DNA of 64,000 bases. It comes from Methanococcoides vulcani. Lineage in GTDB: Archaea; Halobacteriota; Methanosarcinia; Methanosarcinales; Methanosarcinaceae. A model generated the notes under the pieces. That model did not search any database. It had not been told where the DNA came from and worked only from the letters and a program-made list of their open reading frames with translations. Below are positions 34,570 through 43,050 of this stretch, in pieces (the first letter of the stretch is position 1; the number at the start of each line of letters is the position of its first letter). The stretch spans positions 381,468 to 445,467 of the forward strand of contig NZ_FOHQ01000001.1 in NCBI RefSeq assembly GCF_900111645.1, in the 5' to 3' direction. A program made the position numbers and the translations under genes.

Positions 34570-35349
34570 TCATTGCTCTTCATAACGTTCAATGACCTTT
34601 GCAAAAGCAAAGTTCGGTTTGACATCTGTGATCTGGATCTTCACAGAGTCTCCTTTTTCTGCCTCTTTAACAAAAACCACGAAGTCCTCAATATAGGCAA
34701 TGCCATCTCCAGAGGCTCCCATTTCCTTGACCACTACATCGAACTCATCGTTCTTGTGCAAAGGTGCGGTGAGGAACTTCTTACCGATCACATATATCTC
34801 TGCGCTTTCAGACCTTGATGCCTGTGGTGAGTATGCCTTGGTAAATGTGAAACTGTCGCGAACCTTGTCAATGAAGTCTTTGAACATATCTCCCTGAAAT
34901 ACCTTCACAACAAAGTGTCCATTGGGTTTGAGTATCTTCTTTGCGCATTCCAGTGCAGATGTCGTAAGGTCTATGGACCGTGCATGGTCAAGGCTCCAGT
35001 TACCTGAAAGGTTTGGTGCGGCATCACAGATGACAACATCGGCTCCATCTTCACCGACCATGTCTATGATCTTCCTGATAGTCACATCGGATGTAATATC
35101 TCCTTTTATGGTGTCCACGCCTTCGATCTCTTTGATGCGTCGAAGGTCGACTCCGACGACCTTTCCTTCTGAGAGCTTCTTTGCAACCTCAAGCCATCCG
35201 CCAGGTGCAGCTCCAAGATCTACAATGGTGTCCCCTTCCTTTATGACTTTATATTTCTCGTTGATCTGGAAAAGCTTATAGGCTGCCCTCGAACGATATC
35301 CTTCTTCTTTTGCACGCCAGTAATAGGTATCTTTTCTATGCCTTGCCAT
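34570..35349 (-). CDS. rlmE: RlmE/FtsJ-type rRNA 2'-O-methyltransferase with TRAM domain
   Basis: A 259-residue enzyme that methylates the ribose of a 23S rRNA uridine by bacterial analogy. The FtsJ core has SRAAYKLFQINEKY, VDLGAAPGGWLEVA for SAM, DLRRI and CDAAPNLSGN, plus the late lysine in FVVKVFQGD. A C-terminal TRAM domain (about residues 200-259, GDGIAYIEDFVVFVKEAEKG) is added, as in archaeal homologues. The start is ATG 35349, because GAGGTGA eight bases upstream is the ribosome binding site; the GTG at 35361 lies within that site. Last gene of a three-gene minus-strand unit. Confidence 0.93.
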   Translation of the reverse strand: MARHRKDTYYWRAKEEGYRSRAAYKLFQINEKYKVIKEGDTIVDLGAAPGGWLEVAKKLSEGKVVGVDLRRIKEIEGVDTIKGDITSDVTIRKIIDMVGEDGADVVICDAAPNLSGNWSLDHARSIDLTTSALECAKKILKPNGHFVVKVFQGDMFKDFIDKVRDSFTFTKAYSPQASRSESAEIYVIGKKFLTAPLHKNDEFDVVVKEMGASGDGIAYIEDFVVFVKEAEKGDSVKIQITDVKPNFAFAKVIERYEEQ

Positions 35350-35380
35350 ATCTATCTTCACCTCTCATCGCATACAAACA

Positions 35381-35956
35381 TCAAATATCTTGTGCTGTTC
35401 CCAGGGCATCGATCTGTTTGCTAATATCCAGTATCTCAGTCTCCATCTCTGTGATCTCACCTTCAAGCCACGAATCATAGTCATAGTAGAGATTTAACAG
35501 GTCGCTGTATCTGTGTTCAAGCACAGGGACATCAATACTATCGTCTTCTCCTTTAGCAAATGTCTCTATGTTATGCCTGAGCTTTGTGATCCTTGCCTTC
35601 AATCTTCTGGAGAATCTCTGTGTCAGTTTGTGTGGATCTATCTCACGTCTGTCCAGTTTCAGGATGTCAATGACCTCGCTCAGATCGAATGGGAAGTCCG
35701 GGAATGCATGTGGCCCTACAATATAATAGTGAACATCTTCACTGTCCTTAGCATCAACTTCGCTAAGCTCTTCCGAGGATATCGTCTCAAGCAGGTGCTC
35801 GGAGACTGCTTTTTCCAGCAACTTCGTGATCTCCTCCTCATCAGGTATGTCCTCCTCCCTTGTGTAGGCAAGTTCCTGGACGAGTTTTACAAGTTCTTCA
35901 TGTGTGACAGCCCTAAGTGCGTCTACCATGCCTTCGATCTCTTCCGGTTCTACCAT
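35381..35956 (-). CDS. Conserved hypothetical acidic helical protein
   Basis: A 191-residue, strongly acidic and mostly helical protein (MVEPEEIEGMVDALRAVTHE, with later coiled-coil-like stretches ITKLRHNIETFAKGE and EITEMETEILDISKQIDAL). I do not recognise a family. It sits between a Vms1-like gene (11-base gap) and rlmE (31-base gap), so it is co-transcribed with two ribosome-related genes, and a role near the ribosome is a reasonable guess only. It has no membrane segment or metal motif. Confidence 0.65.
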   Translation of the reverse strand: MVEPEEIEGMVDALRAVTHEELVKLVQELAYTREEDIPDEEEITKLLEKAVSEHLLETISSEELSEVDAKDSEDVHYYIVGPHAFPDFPFDLSEVIDILKLDRREIDPHKLTQRFSRRLKARITKLRHNIETFAKGEDDSIDVPVLEHRYSDLLNLYYDYDSWLEGEITEMETEILDISKQIDALGTAQDI

Positions 35957-35967
35957 ATTTGCTCCTG

Positions 35968-36981
35968 TTATAGTTTATATCGGCGGCAGCTGAAGATACT
36001 TCTTATTATGCTGTCAATATCATGTTTTTCGATCTTTGCATCAATGTTCCTTTCCATGATGGGTATGTCAGTATCGATATTTTCAAGGATGTAATGTGCC
36101 AGCACAGTGTCCCCGCATATTATCATCATGTCAATATCAACTGTAGCATGCTCAAGCATGTTCTTCAGTGCGTTCCTGACCTTTTCCACATGATGGTCAA
36201 TATCTTCATCCCTGAGTCTTTCAAAGCGCCTCTGGCTGAAGCCACCCTTTGTATGTTTAGCTTTTACACTGCTCCGGATGATCATATCTTCCTCAAATTC
36301 GGTCTTATCGGAAGATATGCCGATAAGTGATTCTCCGGCGTGGGCCGCGAGGATACATACGTTTATGTCCTTCATGAGAGTGTTCTTTAGCGTCCCGGTT
36401 CCAAACGAACTGGACATCTCTACAGAACTTCTTTCAAATGGAAGTGCAGGAACTACTACCTCTTTGACCATCTGCATCCTGTCATAGAATAGTGCATATC
36501 CGGTGTCGCTTTTGATCTTCTGTATCAGGTACTGGCTATTCTGGTCTATCTCCCTCATACCATCTTTTAAGATTCCGACATTCAAATTCATCTCTTTTTC
36601 AGTAATGTATGCACTTATCAGTGAATCGCGGTCAGATCTTATGGATGCCAGCTGGTCAATATAGGATGTTATCTGTGACGGTGTGACCTCTTCAATAAGG
36701 GCAAATGAGATCTCTTCTGAGACTTCCGTTCTCTTCTCTTCAAGCTGGTGTGTGAGTGTTTCGATCTTTACGTTAGCAGCTTTGAGTTTTTCCTCGGCTT
36801 CCTGTTTTGCAGCAAGGGCACGTTTGGCAGTGGTCTCGTTCTTCTCAAATCTCTTCCTGTCGATCTCCAGCTCAAGGAGATGTGACTGGAGCTTGTCGAT
36901 CTCATCCTCCAGTTTTTCCTTTCCTGAATACTTGTTGAACAATGTGTTCAGGTTTCCTGTGACTTTCTTTTTTCCAGCCAT
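35968..36981 (-). CDS. Vms1/Ankzf1-like peptidyl-tRNA hydrolase family protein
   Basis: A 337-residue protein with an N-terminal coiled coil (about residues 20-95) and a C-terminal VLRF1/eRF1-domain-2-like fold. The catalytic-loop equivalent is KGGFSQRRFERLRDE, with Gln250 in the place of the essential glutamine of Vms1 and eRF1. Family members cleave peptidyl-tRNA on split 60S/50S subunits during ribosome quality control. ILAAHAGESLIGI and MMIICGDTVLAHYIL are strands of the same domain. It heads a minus-strand unit with an unknown gene and rlmE. Confidence 0.75.
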   Translation of the reverse strand: MAGKKKVTGNLNTLFNKYSGKEKLEDEIDKLQSHLLELEIDRKRFEKNETTAKRALAAKQEAEEKLKAANVKIETLTHQLEEKRTEVSEEISFALIEEVTPSQITSYIDQLASIRSDRDSLISAYITEKEMNLNVGILKDGMREIDQNSQYLIQKIKSDTGYALFYDRMQMVKEVVVPALPFERSSVEMSSSFGTGTLKNTLMKDINVCILAAHAGESLIGISSDKTEFEEDMIIRSSVKAKHTKGGFSQRRFERLRDEDIDHHVEKVRNALKNMLEHATVDIDMMIICGDTVLAHYILENIDTDIPIMERNIDAKIEKHDIDSIIRSIFSCRRYKL

Positions 36982-37081
36982 TCATCACAAGTTAAGTGTT
37001 TCAGGAATAAAAAGAATGCCATTTTTGAAAAAACTTTCAGTAAGCTACTTATCATTAGAACACAATGTGGATTTGATGAAA

Positions 37082-38320
37082 ATGTCACGTCATCCTACTA
37101 TGTGGATAAAAGGGTAGGGCAGTGCTTCCCTTTCCGGAAAAGTCATCGTTATTGCTGTTACTGGCAGTATAGCTGCAGTACGTGTTGTTGAACTTGCACG
37201 TGAACTTATACGCAACGGTGCAGAGGTTTATGCTGTAATGAGCAAAGAGGCACAACATATCCTTCATCCTTATGCATTGCATTACGCCACTGGTCACGAT
37301 GTTATCACTGAGATCACCGGTGAAGTTGAGCATGTGAAGTTCTTCGGTTCAGAAGGTTGTGCAGATCTTCTTCTGGTGGCACCTGCAACTGCTAATACTA
37401 TCGGCAAGATGGCATATGGTATAGATGATACTCCTGTTACGACGTTCGCGACCACAGCAATGGGCTCCGGCGCTCCTGTGATCGTTGTTCCTGCAATGCA
37501 CAATTCTATGTATGAGCACCCTGCTGTGATGGAGAATATTAACAAGCTCAAAGACTGGGATATCACTTTTGTGGGTCCACATCTTAATGAAGGAATTGCA
37601 AAGATAGCATCCAATGACCAGATCACACTTGCAGTAGAACGTTCCCTTGGCAGCAGTACACTTGCAGGGAAAAAAGTGCTCATAACAAGTGGTGCAACTG
37701 CAGAAGCCATTGATCCTATCAGGGTGATCACCAATCGTTCATCAGGTCGTACCGGCAGGGAGATAGCTCTGGAATTCTACCGCAGGGGTGCGGAAGTTAC
37801 TGTAGTCCACAATGGCAGGCTCGATTGTGAAGGTGTGAACGAGATCCTTGTCGAAAGTGCAGGGGAGATGATCGATGCAACTCTCAGGGAACTTGAACAT
37901 GGATATGACATGCTGATAAGTGCGGCAGCTATCTCCGACTATACTCTTGATGCCCAGGATAATAAGATCAAATCAGGTGGCGACCTGACCCTCAAATTCA
38001 GAAGCACCCGTAAACTGATAAGGGAAGTGCGTGATGCTTACCCTGATATTTCCATTGTTGGATTTAAGGCAGAGGCCGGTATCACAGAGGATGAACTGAT
38101 CTTACGTGCAAAGGAAGCTTTGAGAGCTACTGAACTTGATATGGTGGTTGCAAATGAGGTCAGCATCACTGGAATGGGTACTGTGGAAAATGACGTTCAT
38201 ATAATATCTGCAAGGAATGATGAGATCACCCATGTCAGTGGAAATAAGCGGCTGATCGCTGAAACACTGGCAGATAATGTAGAAGCTATTTTTGGGAACA
38301 GAGAATCCGATGTCAATTGA
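37082..38320 (+). CDS. coaBC: CoaBC: phosphopantothenoylcysteine synthetase/decarboxylase, with in-frame TAG
   Basis: This bifunctional enzyme couples cysteine to 4'-phosphopantothenate and decarboxylates the product. From ATG 37082 the frame reads MSRHPTMWIKG, then TAG (37115-37117, codon 12), then GSASLSGKVIVIAVTGSIAA, and continues to residue 412. The flavoprotein domain has TGSIAAVR, an active-site H (VEHVKFFG), APATANT and PAMHNSMYEHP. The synthetase domain has TSGATAEAIDPIRVITNRSSG and GFKAEAG. The first possible start after the TAG, ATG 37238, would delete 40 residues, including the FMN-binding TGSIAA. As I recall the M. jannaschii protein (HPTKLLKGTKSKLL...), it aligns here without a gap, with Thr at the TAG. 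Read-through is therefore very likely. ATG 37076 is an alternative start. Pantoate kinase follows, overlapping by 11 bases. Confidence 0.9.
37115..37117 (+). other. In-frame TAG, candidate pyrrolysine codon 12 of coaBC
   Basis: The context is AAA GGG TAG GGC AGT. The flanking protein sequence is conserved on both sides, and the frame is open for 401 codons after it. A short palindrome, TTTCCGGAAA (37131-37140), begins 13 bases after it. Confidence 0.75.
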
Positions 38321-39191
38321 AAGTTCTGCTGGCAGGGCCTTTGCTCCTGGCCACATTACAGGTTTTTTCGAGATGCATGATGATCCGGATCCACGTAGGA
38401 AAGGATCAACTGGGTGTGGTGTTGTCATTGATGGAGGCATAGATACTATTGTCACCAGGGGTGTGGGAAAAACGGAGGTATATCTTGATGGTGCCTCTGT
38501 TAAAGCAGATACTACCTGCTCATTGATAGAACAACTAGTGGATTTTCCTGTTCATGTAAATTGCACCTCATCAATTCCTATCGGTTGCGGGTTCGGTGCA
38601 TCAGCTGCCGGTTCTCTAAGTACTGCTTATGCGCTCAATGATGCCTTTTCACTGGGCCTGACTTCCAATCAGCTTGTGGAAGCTGTTCATATCGCAGAGG
38701 TGAGCAACGGCAGTGGCATGGGGGATGTCGAAGGTCAGTATTTCGGAGGTGTCCCTATTAGAAAAGTGCCGGGTTGTCCTCCTTACGGTGTTCTTGATCG
38801 TGTACCTTCGCCATCTTTTGAGGTTCATTGTATAGTACTTGGTGAACTTTCCACCGGTTCGGTGCTAAATGATGCTGGACTGATGAGGGATATCAATTCT
38901 GCAGGCAGGTCAGCATTGCGTTCTTTGCTGGCACGTCCCACAGTTACGAATTTCATGGAGATCTCAAAGCAGTTCACGTTAAAATGTGGTCTTGCGAGCG
39001 ATCGTGTAATGGATGCTATCGAGGCAGTAGGTGCAGCAGGTGGTATGGCTTCCCAGGCAATGTTGGGAGATACCGTTTTTGCCTGCTCGGTCGAAGAGAC
39101 AAAAAAGGATGTGTTCGATGCACTTTCAACTTTTGCTGAGGTTACTACTTATAATGTAACGTCGTGTTATGAACATCCTGTAAAATTTTAA
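38310..39191 (+). CDS. Pantoate kinase (archaeal CoA pathway)
   Basis: A 293-residue GHMP-family kinase that phosphorylates pantoate to 4-phosphopantoate, the archaeal replacement for pantothenate kinase. FAPGHITGFFEMHDDPDPRR at the start, the GHMP ATP loop in IPIGCGFGASAAGSLSTAYA, and AAGGMASQAMLG near the C-terminus are typical. It overlaps coaBC by 11 bases, starting at ATG 38310 (MSIESS); ATG 38292 would lengthen the overlap. Phosphopantothenate synthetase lies two genes on, so three CoA steps are clustered. Confidence 0.92.
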   Translation: MSIESSAGRAFAPGHITGFFEMHDDPDPRRKGSTGCGVVIDGGIDTIVTRGVGKTEVYLDGASVKADTTCSLIEQLVDFPVHVNCTSSIPIGCGFGASAAGSLSTAYALNDAFSLGLTSNQLVEAVHIAEVSNGSGMGDVEGQYFGGVPIRKVPGCPPYGVLDRVPSPSFEVHCIVLGELSTGSVLNDAGLMRDINSAGRSALRSLLARPTVTNFMEISKQFTLKCGLASDRVMDAIEAVGAAGGMASQAMLGDTVFACSVEETKKDVFDALSTFAEVTTYNVTSCYEHPVKF

Positions 39192-39294
39192 GTGTACTCG
39201 TACTACTGTTCGTAACGTCACGAAACATATATCAATAAAAAGGATGTAGTCTTCAATTCAGTTAGATCATATCTCAAATAAGGAGTAAAATACT

Positions 39295-40245
39295 ATGGTA
39301 ATGGAAGATGACTGGGATATTAAAGATCCCAAAGAGGGTAAGGAATCCCCTATGCCTGAAATTAAGATCCCTCCAATGGCAGGAGTGGTTCTTCGTGGTG
39401 CAGCTATTGTTCTAACGATACTGATCATCTTTTCTGTATTGTTCGGATCGATCTTCGTATCTATAGGTGCTGGTGAAGTTGGTGTGAAGTTCAGCCAGTT
39501 CGGCGGTGTTCAGGAAGATGAGCTTGGTGAAGGTCTGCATATTGTACCTCCGTGGGTAAGTGTCACCAAGTATTCTGTCAGAAGCGAGATGTATACAATG
39601 AGTGCCAAAGCTGCAGAAGGTGAAGTTTCCGGTGATGACCAGATAAACGCATTGACCAATGAGGGCTTGACGCTAGGGCTTGATATCTCTGTCAGGTACA
39701 GGCTTGTTTCGGAAGATGCAAGCGTTGTTCATACAAAACTTGGTACTGCTTATGCAGAGAAGATCATCAGACCTACGATAAAGTCCGTTATCAGAGAAGT
39801 TGTTTCCGGCCATACGGCCATGGCAATATATGGTGAGCAAAGAGAGCTTGTAGCTACTGAAATGCAGGTAGAGATGGAAAAGTCTCTCGTTGGCGATGGT
39901 ATAATCGTTGAAGAGGTTCTGCTCAGGAATGTCCAACTTCCAGCAAAGATCGCTGATGCTATTGAATCCAAGCTTCAGGCGGATCAGGATGCCCAGAGGA
40001 TGATCTTCGTGAAACAGAAAGAGCAGCTCGAAGCTGAAAGGAGGATCATCGAAGCTAATGGTATCGCCAACGCTACGATCGTTCAGGCAACGGGTGAGGC
40101 AGAGGCTCTGCGTCTAATTAATCAGGAGCTTGCAAAGAACCCGAAGCTTATCAACTACAAGTACATCCAGATGCTCGACGGACAGGAAGTGCAGACTATA
40201 ATAGTGCCTTCCGATCAGGGAATCATTCTTGATGCTACTACGTAA
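39295..40245 (+). CDS. SPFH/band 7 (prohibitin-like) membrane protein
   Basis: A 316-residue protein with a cytoplasmic N-terminus, one transmembrane helix at about residues 30-60 (VVLRGAAIVLTILIIFSVLF), a band 7 domain (GAGEVGVKFSQFGGVQEDEL to RPTIKSVIREVVSGHTA) and a charged coiled coil (KQKEQLEAERRIIEANGIAN) followed by GEAEALRL. Such proteins form membrane scaffolds or cages and often modulate proteases. It lies between pantoate kinase and phosphopantothenate synthetase. AAGGAG nine bases before ATG 39295, and CATATATC further up, suggest its own promoter. Confidence 0.9.
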   Translation: MVMEDDWDIKDPKEGKESPMPEIKIPPMAGVVLRGAAIVLTILIIFSVLFGSIFVSIGAGEVGVKFSQFGGVQEDELGEGLHIVPPWVSVTKYSVRSEMYTMSAKAAEGEVSGDDQINALTNEGLTLGLDISVRYRLVSEDASVVHTKLGTAYAEKIIRPTIKSVIREVVSGHTAMAIYGEQRELVATEMQVEMEKSLVGDGIIVEEVLLRNVQLPAKIADAIESKLQADQDAQRMIFVKQKEQLEAERRIIEANGIANATIVQATGEAEALRLINQELAKNPKLINYKYIQMLDGQEVQTIIVPSDQGIILDATT

Positions 40246-40259
40246 GATCAGTGGTATCT

Positions 40260-41012
40260 ATGAGTGATATTCCTAAGGATCACCCTCGATATGTTTCCCT
40301 TATGACAAGGGAGAAGATAGTCGAAGGTGTTGAACTGGGGATCACGAGTCAGCAGGGTCTGGTCGCACAGGGTCGGGGTGAATGTTTCGATTACCTGACC
40401 GGTGAACAGACAACTGACTCTGCTCTTATAGCAGAGAAGGTGGGTGTAGCCATGCTGCTCCTTGCGGAGCGACCGGTACTATCGGTGAATGGCAATGCTG
40501 CTGCACTCGTTCCTGATTCTCTTGTAAAGCTCTCTGAAGTTACAGGTGTCCCTCTTGAGGTGAACCTGTTCCACAGGAGTGAGGAGCGTGTCAACCGGAT
40601 AATCAACCATCTTAAAGATCACGGTGCATTGGAAGTCCTTGGAAGCAAAGCAGATGCCCGTCTTGCATTACAGCACAGCAGGGCGATCGTGGACAGTGAA
40701 GGCATCTACAATGCAGATGTGGTACTTGTCCCGCTTGAGGACGGTGACCGATGTCAGGCGCTTGTGGGTATGGGTAAAAGTGTGATAACGATCGACCTGA
40801 ATCCACTATCACGGACATCCCGTACTGCGAATGTGACCATTGTGGACAACGTGGTCCGTGCTATGGATAACATGATCGATCTGTCCTATGGGATGAAAGA
40901 GCTTGATGAGGCTGAACTACGCAAATTGGTCGAAGAGTATGACAACTCCCGTACACTTTCTGATGCAGTCCGGCAGATGATAAGAAAGCTTGAAGAACTT
41001 TCAGATACGTGA
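40260..41012 (+). CDS. 4-phosphopantoate--beta-alanine ligase (phosphopantothenate synthetase)
   Basis: A 250-residue archaeal enzyme (COG1701) that condenses 4-phosphopantoate with beta-alanine using ATP. Its motifs are DIPKDHPRYVSLMTREKIVE, SVNGNAAALVPDSLV, EVNLFHRSEERV and VITIDLNPLSRTSR. With the nearby pantoate kinase it makes 4'-phosphopantothenate, the substrate of CoaBC encoded in the same cluster. The start is ATG 40260 rather than the GTG at 40251. It ends one base into the next gene. Confidence 0.93.
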   Translation: MSDIPKDHPRYVSLMTREKIVEGVELGITSQQGLVAQGRGECFDYLTGEQTTDSALIAEKVGVAMLLLAERPVLSVNGNAAALVPDSLVKLSEVTGVPLEVNLFHRSEERVNRIINHLKDHGALEVLGSKADARLALQHSRAIVDSEGIYNADVVLVPLEDGDRCQALVGMGKSVITIDLNPLSRTSRTANVTIVDNVVRAMDNMIDLSYGMKELDEAELRKLVEEYDNSRTLSDAVRQMIRKLEELSDT

Positions 41013-41659
41013 TGTGTCTCATGGATCTGATCGACAGGACTCGGGAATTTGTTGCAGGCGTGCTCGCCGATGAGCCAAGTTCTCATGAGATGTCACACAT
41101 CGAACGTGTGGAGTCCACCTGCATGAATATACAGGCTGAGGAAGGTGGTGATCTTCGGGTCATCAGACTTGCAGCTTTGCTTCATGATGTGGGTGTTGTC
41201 AGGGAGCATCGGGAAGGTGGCGATCATGCTGACTACAGTGCAGAGATCGCACGAGATTTTCTTTTAAGCGAAGGTATGGATGCTCCTACAATCGATCACG
41301 TCGTTTCCTGCATAAGGACTCACAGGTTCAGCCGCGGGTATAAAGCGGAATCTCTTGAAGGCCGGATATTGCAGGATGCAGACCGTATCGATGCTCTTGG
41401 TGCTATCGGGATATTCAGGGCAGTGATGTCCATGGGTGCATTGCGATGTTTGAAGCATGCAAGTGGGGTGGAGAAAACCTCTTCAAAGAATGCATATGCA
41501 GAAGATCCTCTGGATGGGTTTGCCGAGTATATGGAAATGAAACCTTTTAAAATAATGAATAGATTAAATACTGCCGCTGCAAGAGAGATCGCAGAGGATA
41601 GGCTTAAGATAATGCATCAATATCTTGATGCATTGGAGGACGAGACGTCCTTCCGATAA
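41012..41659 (+). CDS. HD-domain metal-dependent phosphohydrolase
   Basis: A 215-residue HD hydrolase of the YedJ/COG1418 type. The metal residues are in MSHIERV, LAALLHDVGVVREH, SCIRTHRFSRG and ILQDADRIDALGAIGI. The substrate is probably a nucleotide or a phosphate ester. Its start overlaps the stop of the phosphopantothenate synthetase gene (TGATG), so it is translated from the same message. ATG 41021 is an alternative start. Confidence 0.85.
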   Translation: MCLMDLIDRTREFVAGVLADEPSSHEMSHIERVESTCMNIQAEEGGDLRVIRLAALLHDVGVVREHREGGDHADYSAEIARDFLLSEGMDAPTIDHVVSCIRTHRFSRGYKAESLEGRILQDADRIDALGAIGIFRAVMSMGALRCLKHASGVEKTSSKNAYAEDPLDGFAEYMEMKPFKIMNRLNTAAAREIAEDRLKIMHQYLDALEDETSFR

Positions 41660-41676
41660 CGTGTATAGGTGTCATA

Positions 41677-42981
41677 ATGGCTGATATCATAATAAAGAAC
41701 GGTTATATTTTGACGATGGACCCGTCGTTGGAGAACATCAAGAATGGTGTTGTTGTTATAGAGGATGGCAGGATCGCAGATGTATGTGAAAATACAGAAG
41801 AGACGGCTGATACTGTAATAGATGCACAGGGCAACGTTGTGATGCCTGGTTTTGTGAACACTCACACCCATGCAGGAATGACACTTTTCAGGGGATACGC
41901 TGACGACCTCGCTCTCTCTGACTGGCTCGAGAACCATATCTGGCCGGCAGAGGCTGAACTGACAGCTTCTGATGTTTATGCAGGTACTCGTCTTGCATGC
42001 CTTGAAATGGTCAAAAGCGGGACCATCGCGTTTGCAGATATGTACTTCTTCATGGAAGAGGTTGGAAAAGTAGTTGAAAGTTCAGGTCTTCGTGCAGCTC
42101 TGTCCTATGGCATGATCGAGCTATGGGATGAGGAGAAAGGCAAAACCGAACTGAAGAAAGGTAAAGCGTTCGTTAATGAGTGGAACGGGAAAGCAGGTGG
42201 CAGAATATCCGCCATGTATGGTCCACATGCTCCAAACACATGTTCAAAGGAGTTCCTTATGAAGGTAAGGGAGCAGGCGACTGTGGACAATGCGAAGATC
42301 CACATCCATGTCCTTGAGACTGAAGCGGAACTGAACCAGATGAAAGAGCAGTATGGTATGTGCTCTGTGAATATGCTGGATAGCATTGATTTCTTTGGTC
42401 CTGATGTCCTTGCTGCACATTGTGTGTGGCTCTCTGATGGTGACATGGATATTCTGCGCAACAATAATGTCAATATTTCACATAATCCTGTAAGTAATAT
42501 GAAGCTGGCATCTGGTATTGCTCCTGTTACAAAGTTGCTCGATCGTGGGGCTAATGTCTGTCTTGGTACGGATGGTTGTGCTTCCAACAATAATCTTGGT
42601 ATGTTCGAGGAAATGAAGGCTGCAGCGTTGCTCCAGAAAGTTGATACTATGGATCCGATGGCACTCCCTGCAAGGCAGGTGCTTGAGATGGCTACGGTCA
42701 ACGGCGCAAAGGCACTTGACATTAACAGCGGAATGATAAGGAATGGCTATAATGCAGATGTTATTATTGTTGACATGAACAAAGCACATTTGAGCCCCTT
42801 ATATGATGTTCCTTCTCACCTGGTGTACTCGGCTGGTAGCAGTGATGTGAGAACTACGATTGTAAATGGTAAAGTGCTTATGGATGATTACAGGGTCATT
42901 TGCATGGATGAGCAGAATGTCATCGATGAGGGCCGGGATGCAGCAGAGGAACTGATATCCCGCGTGGATGCGAAGAAATGA
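41677..42981 (+). CDS. 5-methylthioadenosine/S-adenosylhomocysteine deaminase (MtaD/DadD family)
   Basis: A 434-residue amidohydrolase. The metal centre is visible in GFVNTHTHAGMTLFRGYADD, HIHVLETEAE, AAHCVWLSDGD and CLGTDGCASNNNLGM. In methanogens, homologous DadD deaminates 5'-deoxyadenosine, SAH and MTA, recycling products of radical SAM and methyltransferase reactions. That fits its position just before ahcY. The length is standard and the gene lies 17 bases after the HD hydrolase gene. Confidence 0.93.
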   Translation: MADIIIKNGYILTMDPSLENIKNGVVVIEDGRIADVCENTEETADTVIDAQGNVVMPGFVNTHTHAGMTLFRGYADDLALSDWLENHIWPAEAELTASDVYAGTRLACLEMVKSGTIAFADMYFFMEEVGKVVESSGLRAALSYGMIELWDEEKGKTELKKGKAFVNEWNGKAGGRISAMYGPHAPNTCSKEFLMKVREQATVDNAKIHIHVLETEAELNQMKEQYGMCSVNMLDSIDFFGPDVLAAHCVWLSDGDMDILRNNNVNISHNPVSNMKLASGIAPVTKLLDRGANVCLGTDGCASNNNLGMFEEMKAAALLQKVDTMDPMALPARQVLEMATVNGAKALDINSGMIRNGYNADVIIVDMNKAHLSPLYDVPSHLVYSAGSSDVRTTIVNGKVLMDDYRVICMDEQNVIDEGRDAAEELISRVDAKK

Positions 42982-43050
42982 TGCGATAATTCGTTACATT
43001 ACATTGTTCCCATTACATTATATATTACGCTTTAAATTGGAGATTCGAAT

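Noticed and set aside
42105-42722. 205-codon minus-strand frame opposite the SAH deaminase gene
   Set aside because: Its Ser/Ala/Pro-rich composition is typical of an antisense shadow, and the plus-strand gene is certain.
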